Shown: positions 1 to 10,082, counted from the first letter of the stretch. The stretch: DNA of 64,000 bases from Planobispora rosea (GCF_014648175.1 NZ_BMQP01000032.1:1-64000), one strand, 5' to 3'. The notes: a model not told the origin generated them from the letters alone. Numbers and translations: made by a program.

Positions 1-337
1 CGACGCCGGCCAGGCCGAGCATGAACAGCCAGTCGACCCAGGCCTGGCCGGCCAGGCTGCTGAAGAAGCCGCCCAGGGCGTTCTCGCCGCTGCCCTTGAG
101 GAAGCCGGTGGTGGGGCTGCCGCCGCCTGCCCAGGCCTTGGCGGCCGGGGTGGCGAAGCCCAGGCCGAACAGCTTGTCGACGAAGGCCCACAGGAACACC
201 CAGCCCAGCGCGATGCGGGCGGCGGCCCAGGCGTAGGCGGCGGGGGTACGGCCCGCCACGGCGTGGGTTCCAGCGGAGGTGGTAACGGGGGTGACGACGT
301 GGCCGTTGACCGGCTTACGGCCTTCGATGATGGCCAT
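1..337 (-). CDS. DoxX-like membrane protein, C-terminus off the left edge
   Basis: The reading frame starts at ATG 337-335 with a strong AAAGGAG ribosome binding site six bases upstream and runs off the window after 112 visible codons. After a polar N-terminus of about 35 residues there is a hydrophobic segment with the sequence ARIALGWVFLWAFVDKLFGL, then a Gly/Ser-rich linker and the start of a second hydrophobic segment near WLFMLGLAGV. The pattern of an early helix followed by a WxxxDKLFGLGF stretch is typical of DoxX-like four-helix membrane proteins. The role is unknown; family members are linked to thiol or quinone redox. The family call rests on the N-terminal half only. Confidence 0.6.
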   Translation of the reverse strand, partial: MAIIEGRKPVNGHVVTPVTTSAGTHAVAGRTPAAYAWAAARIALGWVFLWAFVDKLFGLGFATPAAKAWAGGGSPTTGFLKGSGENALGGFFSSLAGQAWVDWLFMLGLAGV

Positions 338-642
338 GATTGGCTCCTTTATCGGTTTCTTTCTCTCGTCACCCAGTTAATCGGCCGGCCCGGTCTTTCC
401 CGCAGAGCCGTACGGCTCACACCCACGTCTCCAAGGTCCTGCAGTCGGTGGGACTTCCGTCCCATCCCCGCCTGCAGGAATCGTCGACGCCGAGCCGTAC
501 CAGCTCATCGGCGCAGTCGACAGCGCAAGCCGTATCCCAGCGGCGAAGGGGACGTCGACTCGCGAACCGACCTCTGACCGAACAGGGACTGAACAAGCCC
601 TGAAAACGAGGGGTCAAGCCCCGCTTTCGGGGAGCGGACATC
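338..642. other. Intergenic region with a weak hairpin
   Basis: No convincing gene is seen in these 305 bases. The stretch lies downstream of the acyl-CoA dehydrogenase stop and upstream of the DoxX-like start, both leftward, so it should hold the DoxX promoter. A short hairpin CCCCG-CTTT-CGGGG at 619-632 next to the dehydrogenase stop could be a weak terminator. The RBS of the DoxX-like gene is at its left end. Confidence 0.4.
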
Positions 643-1863
643 TCAGCGGACGGGCAGGCCGGTGACGGCGCGGCCGATGATCAGGCGCTGGATCTCGGAG
701 GTGCCCTCGAAGATGGTGTAGATCTTGGCGTCGCGGTGGAAGCGCTCGACCGGGTGTTCGCGGGTGTAGCCGGCTCCGCCCAGGATCTGGATCGCCTGCT
801 CGGTCACCCACACCGCGGTCTCCCCCGCCACCAGTTTGCACATCGAGCCCTCGGCCTGGTTGAAGGACCTGCCGTTGCGGGCCATCCAGGCCGCGCGCCA
901 GGTCATCAGGCGGGCGACGTCGACGCGGGTGGCCATGTCGGCCAGGAGGAAGGCGATGGCCTGGTTCTCGCCGATCTTGCGGCCGAACTGCTCGCGCTCA
1001 CGGGCGTAGTCGCGGGCGTATTCGAATCCGGCGCGGGCGATGCCGACGGCCATGGCGGCGACCGAGGGCCGCGTCGTCTCGAAGGTGCGCAGGGCCGCCT
1101 GCTCTCCGGAGCGGCCGCCCTCGCGCACCCGGGCGAGGCGGGCGTCGAGCTTCTCCTTGCCGCCGAGCAGGCACGAGCCGGGCAGGCGGACGTTGTCCAG
1201 GACGACCTCGGCGGTGTGGGAGGCGCGGATGCCGTGCTTCTTGAACTTCTGGCCCATCGACAGGCCGGGCGTGCCCGGGGGGACGACGAAGGTGGCCTGG
1301 CCCCGGGTGCCGAGCGAGGGGTCGACCGAGGCGACGACGACGTGCACGTTGGCGATGCCGCCGTTGGTGGCCCAGGTCTTCACCCCGTTGAGGATCCAGT
1401 CGCCGGAGGCCTCGTCGTAGACGGCCCGGGTGCGGATGGCGCCCACGTCGGACCCGGCGTCCGGCTCGGAGGCGCAGAACGCGCCGAGCTTGATGTCGTC
1501 GGGGGTGCCGAACATCTGCGGCAGCCACTCCCCCATCTGCTCGGAGGTGCCGCTGGCGGACAGGGCGGCGGCGGCCAGGCCGGTGCCGACGATGGACAGG
1601 CCGATCCCCGCGTCGCCCCAGAAGAGCTCCTCGAACGCCACGATCAGGCCGAGGCCGCTCGGCTCGAACCACTGCTGGGCGAAGAAGTCGAGCGAGTAGA
1701 GGCCGATCTTGGCGGCCTCCTGGATGACCGGCCAGGGAGTCTCCTCCCGCTCGTCCCATTCGGCGCCCGCGGGACGGACCACCGTCGCGGCGAACTCGTG
1801 CACCCAGTCGCGCACCTCGCGCACGTCGGCGCTCAGTTCCGGGCAGAAGCCGGTCTCGCTCAT
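643..1863 (-). CDS. Acyl-CoA dehydrogenase
   Basis: A 406-residue flavoprotein that would oxidise an acyl-CoA thioester to the 2,3-enoyl-CoA and pass electrons to ETF. Family signatures are present: CASEPDAGSDVGAIRT in the middle beta-domain (FAD/substrate contacts) and, near the C-terminus, YTREHPVERFHRDAK followed by YTIFEGTSEIQR, where the Glu of FEGT is in the position of the catalytic base of medium-chain acyl-CoA dehydrogenases. The frame is open upstream to 1908, but ATG 1863 has a GGAGG ribosome binding site ten bases away and gives the usual family length. The gene is monocistronic or precedes the DoxX-like gene. Acyl chain specificity cannot be read; a glutaryl-CoA-like role is possible. 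Confidence 0.93.
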   Translation of the reverse strand: MSETGFCPELSADVREVRDWVHEFAATVVRPAGAEWDEREETPWPVIQEAAKIGLYSLDFFAQQWFEPSGLGLIVAFEELFWGDAGIGLSIVGTGLAAAALSASGTSEQMGEWLPQMFGTPDDIKLGAFCASEPDAGSDVGAIRTRAVYDEASGDWILNGVKTWATNGGIANVHVVVASVDPSLGTRGQATFVVPPGTPGLSMGQKFKKHGIRASHTAEVVLDNVRLPGSCLLGGKEKLDARLARVREGGRSGEQAALRTFETTRPSVAAMAVGIARAGFEYARDYAREREQFGRKIGENQAIAFLLADMATRVDVARLMTWRAAWMARNGRSFNQAEGSMCKLVAGETAVWVTEQAIQILGGAGYTREHPVERFHRDAKIYTIFEGTSEIQRLIIGRAVTGLPVR

Positions 1864-1974
1864 TCTCTCACTCCTCCGGGAAGACGTTACCAAGGGTAAC
1901 ACCCCCACACCCTACTGGCCGGTACGGCCTCCCGCGCAATCCGGGACCCCCGGTTCCCCGCGCCTGCCGGACGC

Positions 1975-3165
1975 CTACCTGCCCCGGATCGAGGCGAGGA
2001 TTCCGGCCGCGCCCGCCGCCAGCAGCGCGGCGAGGCCGTACAGCAGGGTACGGAAGTCACCGAGGAGGGCGGCGATCTGCGGGCCGATGCTGCCGCCCAG
2101 GAAGAGGGCGAAGGTGAACAGGGCCAGAGCCGTGCCTCGCGATTCCCCCGCGAGCTGGGCCACGGACTCGTTCAGCGCGGGCCCGCCCGCGCTGATCCCG
2201 GCGACGTAGACGGCCAGCAGCAGTGCCAGACCGATCGCACCGGGTGCCGTCACGCCGACGGTGACAAGAGTGAGCGCGCACAGGATCAGGGCCCCCGCGG
2301 CGCGGGGCAGCGCCGGGACCTTGACCAGCCAGGGTGTGAGCAGCGGGACGAGGATCATCGAGGGCAGCCCGCTGGCCCGCAGCGCCAGCAGCGCGTCCGG
2401 GGTGCCGGCGGCTCCGGTGATCTGCAGGCCGGTGTAGAGGGCGACGAAACTCGCGAGCACGGTGACGGTCGCGGCGTAGCGCAACAGCAGGGCGGGCTTG
2501 GCGAGCAGGACGGGCACGGCCCGGTAGGCCGAGAGGAACGAGCCCGTGATCTCGCGGACGGGGTCGGGCAGCATGACCGCCCGCACCGCCACCGCCGCCA
2601 CCGTGAAGGCGAGAGCCGACACCAGGAACATCCCCCGCCAGCCCAGCCCGTCCCCGAGCAGCTGGGCCGCGACCTGGAGCAGGACGGCGGCCGCGAGGAA
2701 CCCGCTGGTCACCGAGGTGATCGCGACCATCCGGCGGCGAGGTTCGACCCGCTCGGCGAGGTAGGCCATCGCGGCCGGGGGGAACATCGCGACGGCCACT
2801 CCCTGGACCACCCGCAACGCGATCGCCGTGCCGGGGTCCGGACTCACCGCGACGAGGGCGGTGGCGACCGCCGCGATCGGCAGGCCGTACGAGAGCAGGC
2901 GCCTGCGGCCGTACCGGTCGGAGAGCGGGCCGAAGAGCAGGAAGCCCGCCGCGTATCCGGCTCCGAAGGCGGTGACGAGCCAGGTCAGTCCGCCCGCGGG
3001 GACGCCCCACCCGGCGGCCATCTCCCCCAGGAGGGGGATCACCATGTAGAGCTGGCCACTGGCGAGGCCGGCGGTGAGCACGAAGACGGAGACCGTACGG
3101 CCCAGCGGGGCGACGGCCGCGGCGGGCGGGAGGGCCGGCGCCGGGGAGGAGAGGGTTTGCGTCAT
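1975..3165 (-). CDS. MFS transporter, putative drug exporter
   Basis: About 396 residues with roughly 12 hydrophobic segments. The loop between helices 2 and 3 carries GPLSDRYGRRRLL, the MFS motif A. The protein resembles the YnfM/AraJ-like efflux branch. The frame opens at a TTG (3183), but ATG 3165 is the likelier start; neither has a clear Shine-Dalgarno sequence, so the mRNA may be short-leadered. The gene is divergent from a TetR gene, and three copies of the palindrome CCAAC-NN-GTTGG lie in the 97 bases between them, so the regulator most likely represses the exporter until its ligand is present. The transported compound is unknown. Confidence 0.88.
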   Translation of the reverse strand: MTQTLSSPAPALPPAAAVAPLGRTVSVFVLTAGLASGQLYMVIPLLGEMAAGWGVPAGGLTWLVTAFGAGYAAGFLLFGPLSDRYGRRRLLSYGLPIAAVATALVAVSPDPGTAIALRVVQGVAVAMFPPAAMAYLAERVEPRRRMVAITSVTSGFLAAAVLLQVAAQLLGDGLGWRGMFLVSALAFTVAAVAVRAVMLPDPVREITGSFLSAYRAVPVLLAKPALLLRYAATVTVLASFVALYTGLQITGAAGTPDALLALRASGLPSMILVPLLTPWLVKVPALPRAAGALILCALTLVTVGVTAPGAIGLALLLAVYVAGISAGGPALNESVAQLAGESRGTALALFTFALFLGGSIGPQIAALLGDFRTLLYGLAALLAAGAAGILASIRGR

Positions 3166-3183
3166 GGCGGGGACGGTATCCAA

Positions 3184-3247
3184 CCAACCAGTTGGATGTC
3201 AACCAACTAGTTGGCCAGAAGATGGTCGAGGAGACCAACCGGTTGGT
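3184..3247. promoter_or_regulatory. Three TetR-type operators between divergent genes
   Basis: Three near-identical palindromes occur: CCAACCAGTTGG at 3184-3195, the perfect CCAACTAGTTGG at 3203-3214 and the perfect ACCAACCGGTTGGT at 3234-3247. Centres are 19 and 32 bases apart. They lie between the divergent MFS and TetR genes, the first two next to the MFS start and the third 16 bases before the TetR start. This is the expected arrangement for autoregulation plus control of the exporter. Confidence 0.8.
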
Positions 3248-3262
3248 GGATAAAATCGGCCC

Positions 3263-3835
3263 ATGCCGAAGGAAGCCACCAAGGACGCCCTGCTCGCCGC
3301 CGCCCGCACCGAGTTCGCCGCGTACGGCATCGCGGGGGCGCGCGTCGACCGCATCGCCGAGCGGGCCGGGGTGAACAAGGAGCGCATCTACGGCTATTTC
3401 GGCAGCAAGGAGAAGCTGTTCGACCAGGTCGTCGTCACCGCCCTGAACGAAGTGGTCGAGGCGGTGGCGATGATGCCCGGCGACGACCCCGCCGAGTACG
3501 TCGGCAAGCTCTACGACTTCCACCTCGCCCACCCGGATCTGACCCGGCTGCTGATGTGGGAGTCGCTGCACTACCGCGACGACGACCTGCAGGGACAGGA
3601 GCAGCGCGTCGCCTCCTGGAACGGGAAGGCGACCTCCCTGGCCGCCGGCCTGGGAGCCGAGTCGTCACGCGAGACGGCACGCACCATGCTGACGCTCGTC
3701 GGCCTGGCGGTGTGGCCGACGGCCATGCCCCGGCTCAGCCGGCTCGCCCTCGGTGAGGAGACGGCGACCGAGGAGGGCAGGGCGGCGATGCGCGAGCACC
3801 TGGTCACGTTCGTCCGCGCGGCCCTCGGCCGGTGA
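3263..3835 (+). CDS. TetR-family transcriptional regulator
   Basis: A 190-residue regulator. The N-terminal helix-turn-helix reads AYGIAGARVDRIAERAGVNK followed by ERIYGYFGSKEKLF, the classic TetR DNA-binding signature, within residues 15-55. The rest is the divergent helical ligand/dimerisation domain. Its operators are probably the three palindromes just upstream, which also cover the promoter of the divergent MFS gene. The ligand is unknown. ATG 3263 is chosen because it gives the standard short N-terminus before the first helix. Confidence 0.92.
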   Translation: MPKEATKDALLAAARTEFAAYGIAGARVDRIAERAGVNKERIYGYFGSKEKLFDQVVVTALNEVVEAVAMMPGDDPAEYVGKLYDFHLAHPDLTRLLMWESLHYRDDDLQGQEQRVASWNGKATSLAAGLGAESSRETARTMLTLVGLAVWPTAMPRLSRLALGEETATEEGRAAMREHLVTFVRAALGR

Positions 3836-3883
3836 TCCCGCGCCCGGCCGGCGGCCTCCCGCCCAGCCGGTCACAGCGCGCGG

Positions 3884-4840
3884 TCAGCCCGCGGTACGGG
3901 CGCCGTACCCGGAGACCGTGGCCATGGGCGGGCGTTCGGCCACGGCCACGTCCCGCACCGTCGCCTCGTGGCCGTCCGCCCCGCGGCGGAACTGGGCCAG
4001 CAGGGGGGACGGGTCGTGCAGCGGGATCATCTTGTCCTGGCGTCCCAGCCTGGACCAGGCGGTCTGCAGGATCTGCGCGGCCATGACGCCCAGGGCGTCG
4101 GTGGACTGGTGGGAGTGGACCCGGCGGCCCAGGTCCACCTGGGCGAGCGCGTCCAGCCCGTAGAGGTCCAGCAGGTCGATCAGGAGGCCGAGCTCCACTC
4201 CGTAGCCGGTGACGAACGGGACCCGCTCCAGCGCCGAGCGCCGCCCGGCGTACTCCCCGGCGAGGGGCTGGACGAACCCGGCCAGCAGCGGCCAGTGCAG
4301 GTTGAGCAGGGGGCGGGCGACCAGCTCGGTGACCCGGCCGCCGCCGTTGCCGATGTCGCGCAGCGGCCGGTCGTAGCAGCCCTTGACGTAGACGACGTCC
4401 GGGTCGCCGAAGAGCGGGCCGAGCAGTCCCGTCACGAACGAGGTGTCGAACTCGCGCAGGTCGGCGTCGACGAAGACCAGCAGGTCACCGGAGGTCGCGG
4501 CGAGGGACTTCCACAGCGCCTCGCCCTTGCCGTCCAGGGGTTTCAGATCCGGCAGGATCTCGTCCTGCGCGGCCACCCGCGCCCCCGCCGCCGCCGCGCG
4601 CGCGGCGGTGTCGTCGGTCGAGCGGGAGTCGATGACCACCAGCTCGTCGACGAGCGGCACCGCGTCCATGAGATCACGGCGGATCGCGGAGACGATCTCC
4701 CCGACGGTCTCGTCCTCGTCACGGGCCGGGAGGACCACGCTGACCGTCGTGTCCTCCTTGGCCGCCAGCAGCCAGGACAGGGGCCAGTCCTCCGACGATG
4801 ATGTACGGCCGCGCAGCCATGCCTCCACCTCAGGCAGCAC
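3884..4840 (-). CDS. gpgS: Glucosyl-3-phosphoglycerate synthase
   Basis: A 318-residue retaining glycosyltransferase of family GT81. It would transfer glucose from an NDP-glucose to 3-phosphoglycerate, the first step toward glucosylglycerate and, in mycobacteria, methylglucose lipopolysaccharide. The GT-A fold start VSVVLPARDEDETVGEIV is near residue 33, the metal-binding DADLREFD motif lies in the middle, and the C-terminal segment has LGRRVHSHQST, all typical of GpgS. The start is GTG 4840 with an AAAGG-like ribosome binding site; the next gene is divergent. No gpgP-like phosphatase is visible nearby. Confidence 0.88.
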   Translation of the reverse strand: MLPEVEAWLRGRTSSSEDWPLSWLLAAKEDTTVSVVLPARDEDETVGEIVSAIRRDLMDAVPLVDELVVIDSRSTDDTAARAAAAGARVAAQDEILPDLKPLDGKGEALWKSLAATSGDLLVFVDADLREFDTSFVTGLLGPLFGDPDVVYVKGCYDRPLRDIGNGGGRVTELVARPLLNLHWPLLAGFVQPLAGEYAGRRSALERVPFVTGYGVELGLLIDLLDLYGLDALAQVDLGRRVHSHQSTDALGVMAAQILQTAWSRLGRQDKMIPLHDPSPLLAQFRRGADGHEATVRDVAVAERPPMATVSGYGARTAG

Positions 4841-4970
4841 AGCCCACCTTTCCCGTCACCTCGGAATCCACAGATATCACCCTATGGTGCACCGATTCAC
4901 CCTCAGCACCGGCTCCCGCCCTCGTCCGGTGAGTGGGAAGATCAGTTCAGACCGAGCGGGAGGAGACGGC

Positions 4971-6896
4971 ATGGACCCGGTGGCCGTACTGCGGGCCGCG
5001 CGGACTGTCAGCGCCGAACTCGACGGGCTGCTGGGCGAGGCGGCGGGCGCGCTGCGCGACAGGCTCGACCCGCTGCTCGCCGAGGAGGGGAGACGGGAAC
5101 CCGAGGCACTGGCGAACACCGTCGTGATGCTGCTCGCGCAGCACGGCCCCGCCTGGGACCGGCTCGCCGCGCTCCTGCGCCTGAACGATCAGACCGCGCT
5201 CCCGGCCCCCGCGCTCCCGGGCGCCGCTCCCCCGGGCGCCGCTCCCGCGTCCCAGGCTCCCGCATCCCCTGTTCCCCCTCCCCCGGCCATCCCGGTCACC
5301 GGGGACCGGGTGCTGCCGGCGCCCGCCCAGGATGCGGCCCGGGCTCCGTCTCCGTCTCCGTCTCCGTCTCCGGCTCCGGCTCCGGAGAAGAAGCCCTCGG
5401 TGCTGCACCGGCTGACCGGCGCCCTCCGCAGGCGGCGCGGCAGGCCGGCGCAGCCCGTGCGCCGGGAGGCGTTCCCGCTGATCGAAGCGGTCGGCGAGGT
5501 CGTGGCGGGCTGGGGCCTGGAGGTCCGGGTCGGGCTCGCACCCGGAGCCGGCGGACCCGCACCCGGAGCGGACGGAACCGCGCCCGGGGCCGCTGGAAAC
5601 GCCGGGGAGTCCGCGGGCGCTCCGGCGGGCGCGGCCGTCCCGCCCGAGCCGTTCGACCTGGACGTGCAGCTCATCGCCGAGGGGTTCGAGGCGCCGGGCG
5701 GGTGGCGGGTACGGCTCCGCGTGGACGAGGCGTCGCCGTACCCCGCCGCGGTCGTGAACCTGGTCGCCCGCCCGCCGGACGGGACGCAGCGGCCGGAAGG
5801 GCAGGACGCGCGGACGGCCGCCCGTCGGCTTCAGGCCGTCTACTCCGTGCGCGGGCAGGTGACCGGGTACGGCGTGCGAGCGGTCACCGTCCTCGGCTCT
5901 CCCGGCCCGGCCCGTCCGCCCGGCCCGCCCGGCCGGGACGCCGGCGCGGCCCCGGTCGCGGGCGCCCCCGTCCGCCCGCACGAGATGGCCGGCCGGTACG
6001 GCGCGCCCCCGGACGTCACCGCCGTCATCGCCCACGGCGACCGCCCGGGGCGGTTGTGGTGGACCTATCTGTCCCCCCACTTCGTCACTCCCGACCGGGC
6101 CGAGCCCTGCGAGCTGGGCGCGCCCGCCCCGGCGTACGCCCGCGACCTGATCGAGCAGGTCGCCACCCGGGCCGGGCGCTCGGACCTGTCCATCTACCTG
6201 CGCGGCGCCGGGCGGCAGGTCGCGCTGAAGATCCCGCCCGGGTTCTGGGAGCTGCTGGAGGCGGTGGCCGCGCGGATCGCGCCGCGCCCGCCGAGGATCC
6301 TGTTCCTCTCCCAGGAGCCGTACGTCCCCTGGGAGCTGGCGGCCATGGAGCACCCGCTCGACCCGTCCCTCCCGGTCTTCCTGAACTGTCAGACGGCGGT
6401 CGGCCGCTGGGCCCTGGGCGGGCGCCGGCCCGAGCTGCCGCCGCCGGTGGCCGCCACGGCGGACGCCGCCGGCCTCCGGCACGCCCTGGCGGCGCTCGGC
6501 GGGCCACCGGAGATGATCGGCCCGGCCCTGTCCGGCGGGGCCGGGATCGTGGTGACGGGCGGCCCGGCGCTCGTGCCGCGCCTGGTCGCCGGGTGCCGGG
6601 TGGGCGGCGCGCCGTTCGTCTTCCTCTCCGGGGACCACGATCCGGACGCGGCCCAGGCGCTGCTGGTGGCGGGGGCGGGCGGGGTGGCCGCCCCGCTCTG
6701 GCCGGTCGCCGCCGAGGCCGCGCGGGAGCTGGCGGCGCAGCTCCACGGGCGCGGCCTGTCCGGGGAGGCGCCCGCCGAGGTCCTGCGTTCCCTGCGCTGC
6801 GCGGGCTCGGCGGCGGCGCTGGCCTACCGGTTCTGCGGTCACCCGGCGGCGGTCCTCATCCCGCCGGCCCTCGCCCCGTCTCAGCCGCTGGCGTGA
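4971..6896 (+). CDS. CHAT-like (caspase-like) domain protein, probably inactive
   Basis: A 641-residue protein. Residues 1-65 form a helical acidic domain, 70-150 a Pro/Ala-rich linker containing SPSPSPSP, then a basic patch RRRRGR, a beta-rich central domain with further Gly/Ala/Pro inserts, and from about residue 370 a region matching the CHAT fold: LSIYLRGAGRQVALKIPPGF, LFLSQEPYVPWELAAMEHP, and a C-terminal GVAAPLWPVAAEAARELAAQ with a final GHPAAVLIPP strand. In active CHAT proteases a His in a (C/G)HG motif and a Cys start the two last core strands; here the corresponding strands read GIVVTGGPA and VFLSGDHD, so both catalytic residues seem lost. Start ATG 4971 has a GGGAGGAG site. The gene overlaps ramB tail-to-tail by 16 bases. 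It may be a scaffold or sensor; function unknown. Confidence 0.7.
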   Translation: MDPVAVLRAARTVSAELDGLLGEAAGALRDRLDPLLAEEGRREPEALANTVVMLLAQHGPAWDRLAALLRLNDQTALPAPALPGAAPPGAAPASQAPASPVPPPPAIPVTGDRVLPAPAQDAARAPSPSPSPSPAPAPEKKPSVLHRLTGALRRRRGRPAQPVRREAFPLIEAVGEVVAGWGLEVRVGLAPGAGGPAPGADGTAPGAAGNAGESAGAPAGAAVPPEPFDLDVQLIAEGFEAPGGWRVRLRVDEASPYPAAVVNLVARPPDGTQRPEGQDARTAARRLQAVYSVRGQVTGYGVRAVTVLGSPGPARPPGPPGRDAGAAPVAGAPVRPHEMAGRYGAPPDVTAVIAHGDRPGRLWWTYLSPHFVTPDRAEPCELGAPAPAYARDLIEQVATRAGRSDLSIYLRGAGRQVALKIPPGFWELLEAVAARIAPRPPRILFLSQEPYVPWELAAMEHPLDPSLPVFLNCQTAVGRWALGGRRPELPPPVAATADAAGLRHALAALGGPPEMIGPALSGGAGIVVTGGPALVPRLVAGCRVGGAPFVFLSGDHDPDAAQALLVAGAGGVAAPLWPVAAEAARELAAQLHGRGLSGEAPAEVLRSLRCAGSAAALAYRFCGHPAAVLIPPALAPSQPLA

Positions 6897-8350
6897 CGCT
6901 CCAGGAAGGAGTAGACGTCGGCCTCGTCCACGCCGGGGAAGGAACCGGGCGGGAGCGCGGCCAGGACGTGGGAGTTGGCGCGGGCCGAGGGCCAGGCGTA
7001 GCCCTCCCAGCGCTGGGTCAGCTCGGTGGGCGGGCGGCGGCAGCAGTCGCCGGTGGGGCAGTCGGACTTGGTGCGGTTGACGGTCTCCCGGCCGCGGAAC
7101 CAGCGTGACTCGCGGTACGGCACGCCGAGGGTGATGGCGAAGTCCCGCTCGCGGCTCGGGTCCACGTGGGCGACGCAGAAGTAGGTGCCGGTCGGCGAGT
7201 CGGAGTACTGGTAGTAGACCGAGAAGCGGTCGGGCGAGGCGAAGACCTGCCGGCCCGACCACTGCAGGCACATCCGCTGGCCCTCGATCGCGCCCTGCTC
7301 GTCGGCGGGGAAGACGATGCCGTCGTTCTCGTAGGCCTTGTAGATGATCCCGCCGGCGTCGTTGCGGACGAAGTGGCAGACCAGGTCGAGGAAGTGGGTG
7401 GCCAGGTTGGTGAAGCGGTGCGCGGCCATCTCGTAGGAGACGGCGAACACGTCGCGCAGGTCCTCCACGCTGAGCGCCCGGTCCTGCTTGGCCTCCCGCA
7501 GGTACGGGACGGCGGCGGCCTCGGGCACGAGCACGGCGGCGGCGAAGTAGTTGGCCTCGGTCCGCTGCCGCAGGAAGTCGGCGAAGTCGCGGGGCTTGTG
7601 GTGGCCCAGGGCCAGGTGGCCGATGGTCTGCAGCAGGATCGTGCGGGGGGTGTGCATGCCGAGCTGCTCGTGCTTGACGTAGATGCGCCGGTTGCGCAGG
7701 TCGGTGATCGAGCGGACCGTGCGAGGCAGGTCCTGGACGGTCTGCACGGTGTAGCCGAAGTGCGTGACCAGCGCCTGGACGGTGCTCTGCGACAGCGCCC
7801 CGCTCCGGTAGCCGACCGCGGCGAGCGCCTCGGCCGCCGCTTTCTCGATCTCGGGGAAGTAGTTGCCCTGCTCGCGCTGCTTGCGGCGGAGCTCGGCGTT
7901 GGCGACCCGGGCCTCCTCGGGGGTCGCGGTGCCCTTGGTCTCGCGTGAGCGCAGCTCGCCGTACAGGCCGAGGATGTGTTCGAGCACATCGTTGGGCACG
8001 CGCGCGGACACCTTCAGCCGGGCCAGGCCGAGCCTGGCGTACAGCGGGTCGCGCTGGGCCTCCTCCAGGGCCATCTCCAGCTGGGCCCGGCGGTTGGGGG
8101 CCTGACGGCGCAGCAGTTCCTCCACCGGCACGCTCAGGGCGGCGGCCAGGCCTTTGAGGAGGGAGAGTTTCGGCTCGCGCTTGCCGTTCTCCAGCAGGGA
8201 GAGCTGGCTCGGTGCCCGGCCGACCCGCTCGCCCAGGTCGGAAAGGGTGAGCCCGCGCTGCTTGCGCAGGTGTCGGAGCCGCTGCCCGAAGGCGATGAGA
8301 TCAAGCTCCTGCGTCAAAGACAGCGGTTCTTCCCCCACCAAGGATCCCAT
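6881..8350 (-). CDS. ramB: RamB-type regulator (XRE HTH plus IrrE-like domain)
   Basis: A 489-residue transcription factor. Residues 20-75 form an XRE helix-turn-helix (FGQRLRHLRKQRGLTLSDLG, then APSQLSLLENGKREPKLSLL). The middle contains an ImmA/IrrE-like region (RTILLQTIGHLALGHH, where the usual HExxH reads HLALGHH), and the C-terminal part has the cysteine cluster CPTGDCCRRPP and a short-chain-acyl sensing-type domain. This matches RamB of corynebacteria and Rv0465c of M. tuberculosis, which control glyoxylate-cycle genes. The divergent isocitrate lyase gene supports the call. The start ATG 8350 has only a weak TAGGA site. Confidence 0.9.
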   Translation of the reverse strand: MGSLVGEEPLSLTQELDLIAFGQRLRHLRKQRGLTLSDLGERVGRAPSQLSLLENGKREPKLSLLKGLAAALSVPVEELLRRQAPNRRAQLEMALEEAQRDPLYARLGLARLKVSARVPNDVLEHILGLYGELRSRETKGTATPEEARVANAELRRKQREQGNYFPEIEKAAAEALAAVGYRSGALSQSTVQALVTHFGYTVQTVQDLPRTVRSITDLRNRRIYVKHEQLGMHTPRTILLQTIGHLALGHHKPRDFADFLRQRTEANYFAAAVLVPEAAAVPYLREAKQDRALSVEDLRDVFAVSYEMAAHRFTNLATHFLDLVCHFVRNDAGGIIYKAYENDGIVFPADEQGAIEGQRMCLQWSGRQVFASPDRFSVYYQYSDSPTGTYFCVAHVDPSRERDFAITLGVPYRESRWFRGRETVNRTKSDCPTGDCCRRPPTELTQRWEGYAWPSARANSHVLAALPPGSFPGVDEADVYSFLERHASG

Positions 8351-8652
8351 GCTCTGATCCTAGGGGAAATTTCAAAGTATTTTCTACCCCGCTCGCCATC
8401 CCCGGGCCGGACGGCCGCCAGCCACACTCTCGGCAGGCGACCCTCCGAGCCCCTCGCTCCAGTGGCCTGGACCACAGCCCGGATTGGTCTAGTCCATAGC
8501 GAAAACTCTGAAGTTCTTCTCCACTGAATACTATCCAGTATTCACTTACCAAGAAAAAACGTCGTTCTTTCCGCAAAAACGGCCTTGTTTGCCCGTTTCG
8601 ATGGGGAACACACTTCTCAGCAAGGCACCCAGGGGACGACAAGGAGTGAAAA
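8351..8652. promoter_or_regulatory. ramB-aceA divergent control region
   Basis: The 302 bases between the two divergent starts hold no gene but clear signals. A perfect inverted repeat TGAATACT-N4-AGTATTCA lies at 8525-8544. An AT-rich element at 8367-8383 reads AAAATACTTTGAAATTT on the minus strand, close to the C. glutamicum RamB box AAAACTTTGCAAA; it sits 17 bases upstream of the ramB start, as expected for autoregulation. A second box-like stretch GTTCTTTCCGCAAAAACG is near 8562-8580, upstream of aceA. Assignment to RamB is inference. Confidence 0.6.
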
Positions 8653-9942
<1,290 letters not shown>

Positions 9943-9958
9943 CTCGGACACTGGTTCG

Positions 9959-10018
9959 CATCGAGCCCGCCCGGACACGTCCAGGGCATGGGATGGTTCC
10001 CCCCGGGCGGGCTCGATG
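9959..10018 (+). terminator. aceA terminator hairpin 1
   Basis: A perfect 16-base-pair GC-rich stem starting 16 bases after the aceA stop. The arms are 9959-9974 and 10003-10018 with a 28-base loop. There is no T-tract, which is common for actinobacterial terminators. Confidence 0.65.
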
Positions 10019-10031
10019 ACCAGGTCGGGAC

Positions 10032-10082
10032 CGAGGCCCCGCCGCACGGACTTTCCCCCCGAGTCCGCACGGCGGGGCCTCG
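10032..10082 (+). terminator. Second terminator-like hairpin after aceA
   Basis: A compound stem: outer arms CGAGGCCCCGCCG (10032-10044) and its complement (10070-10082), with an inner CGGACT/AGTCCG pair. It may back up the first hairpin or belong to leftward traffic. Confidence 0.6.
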
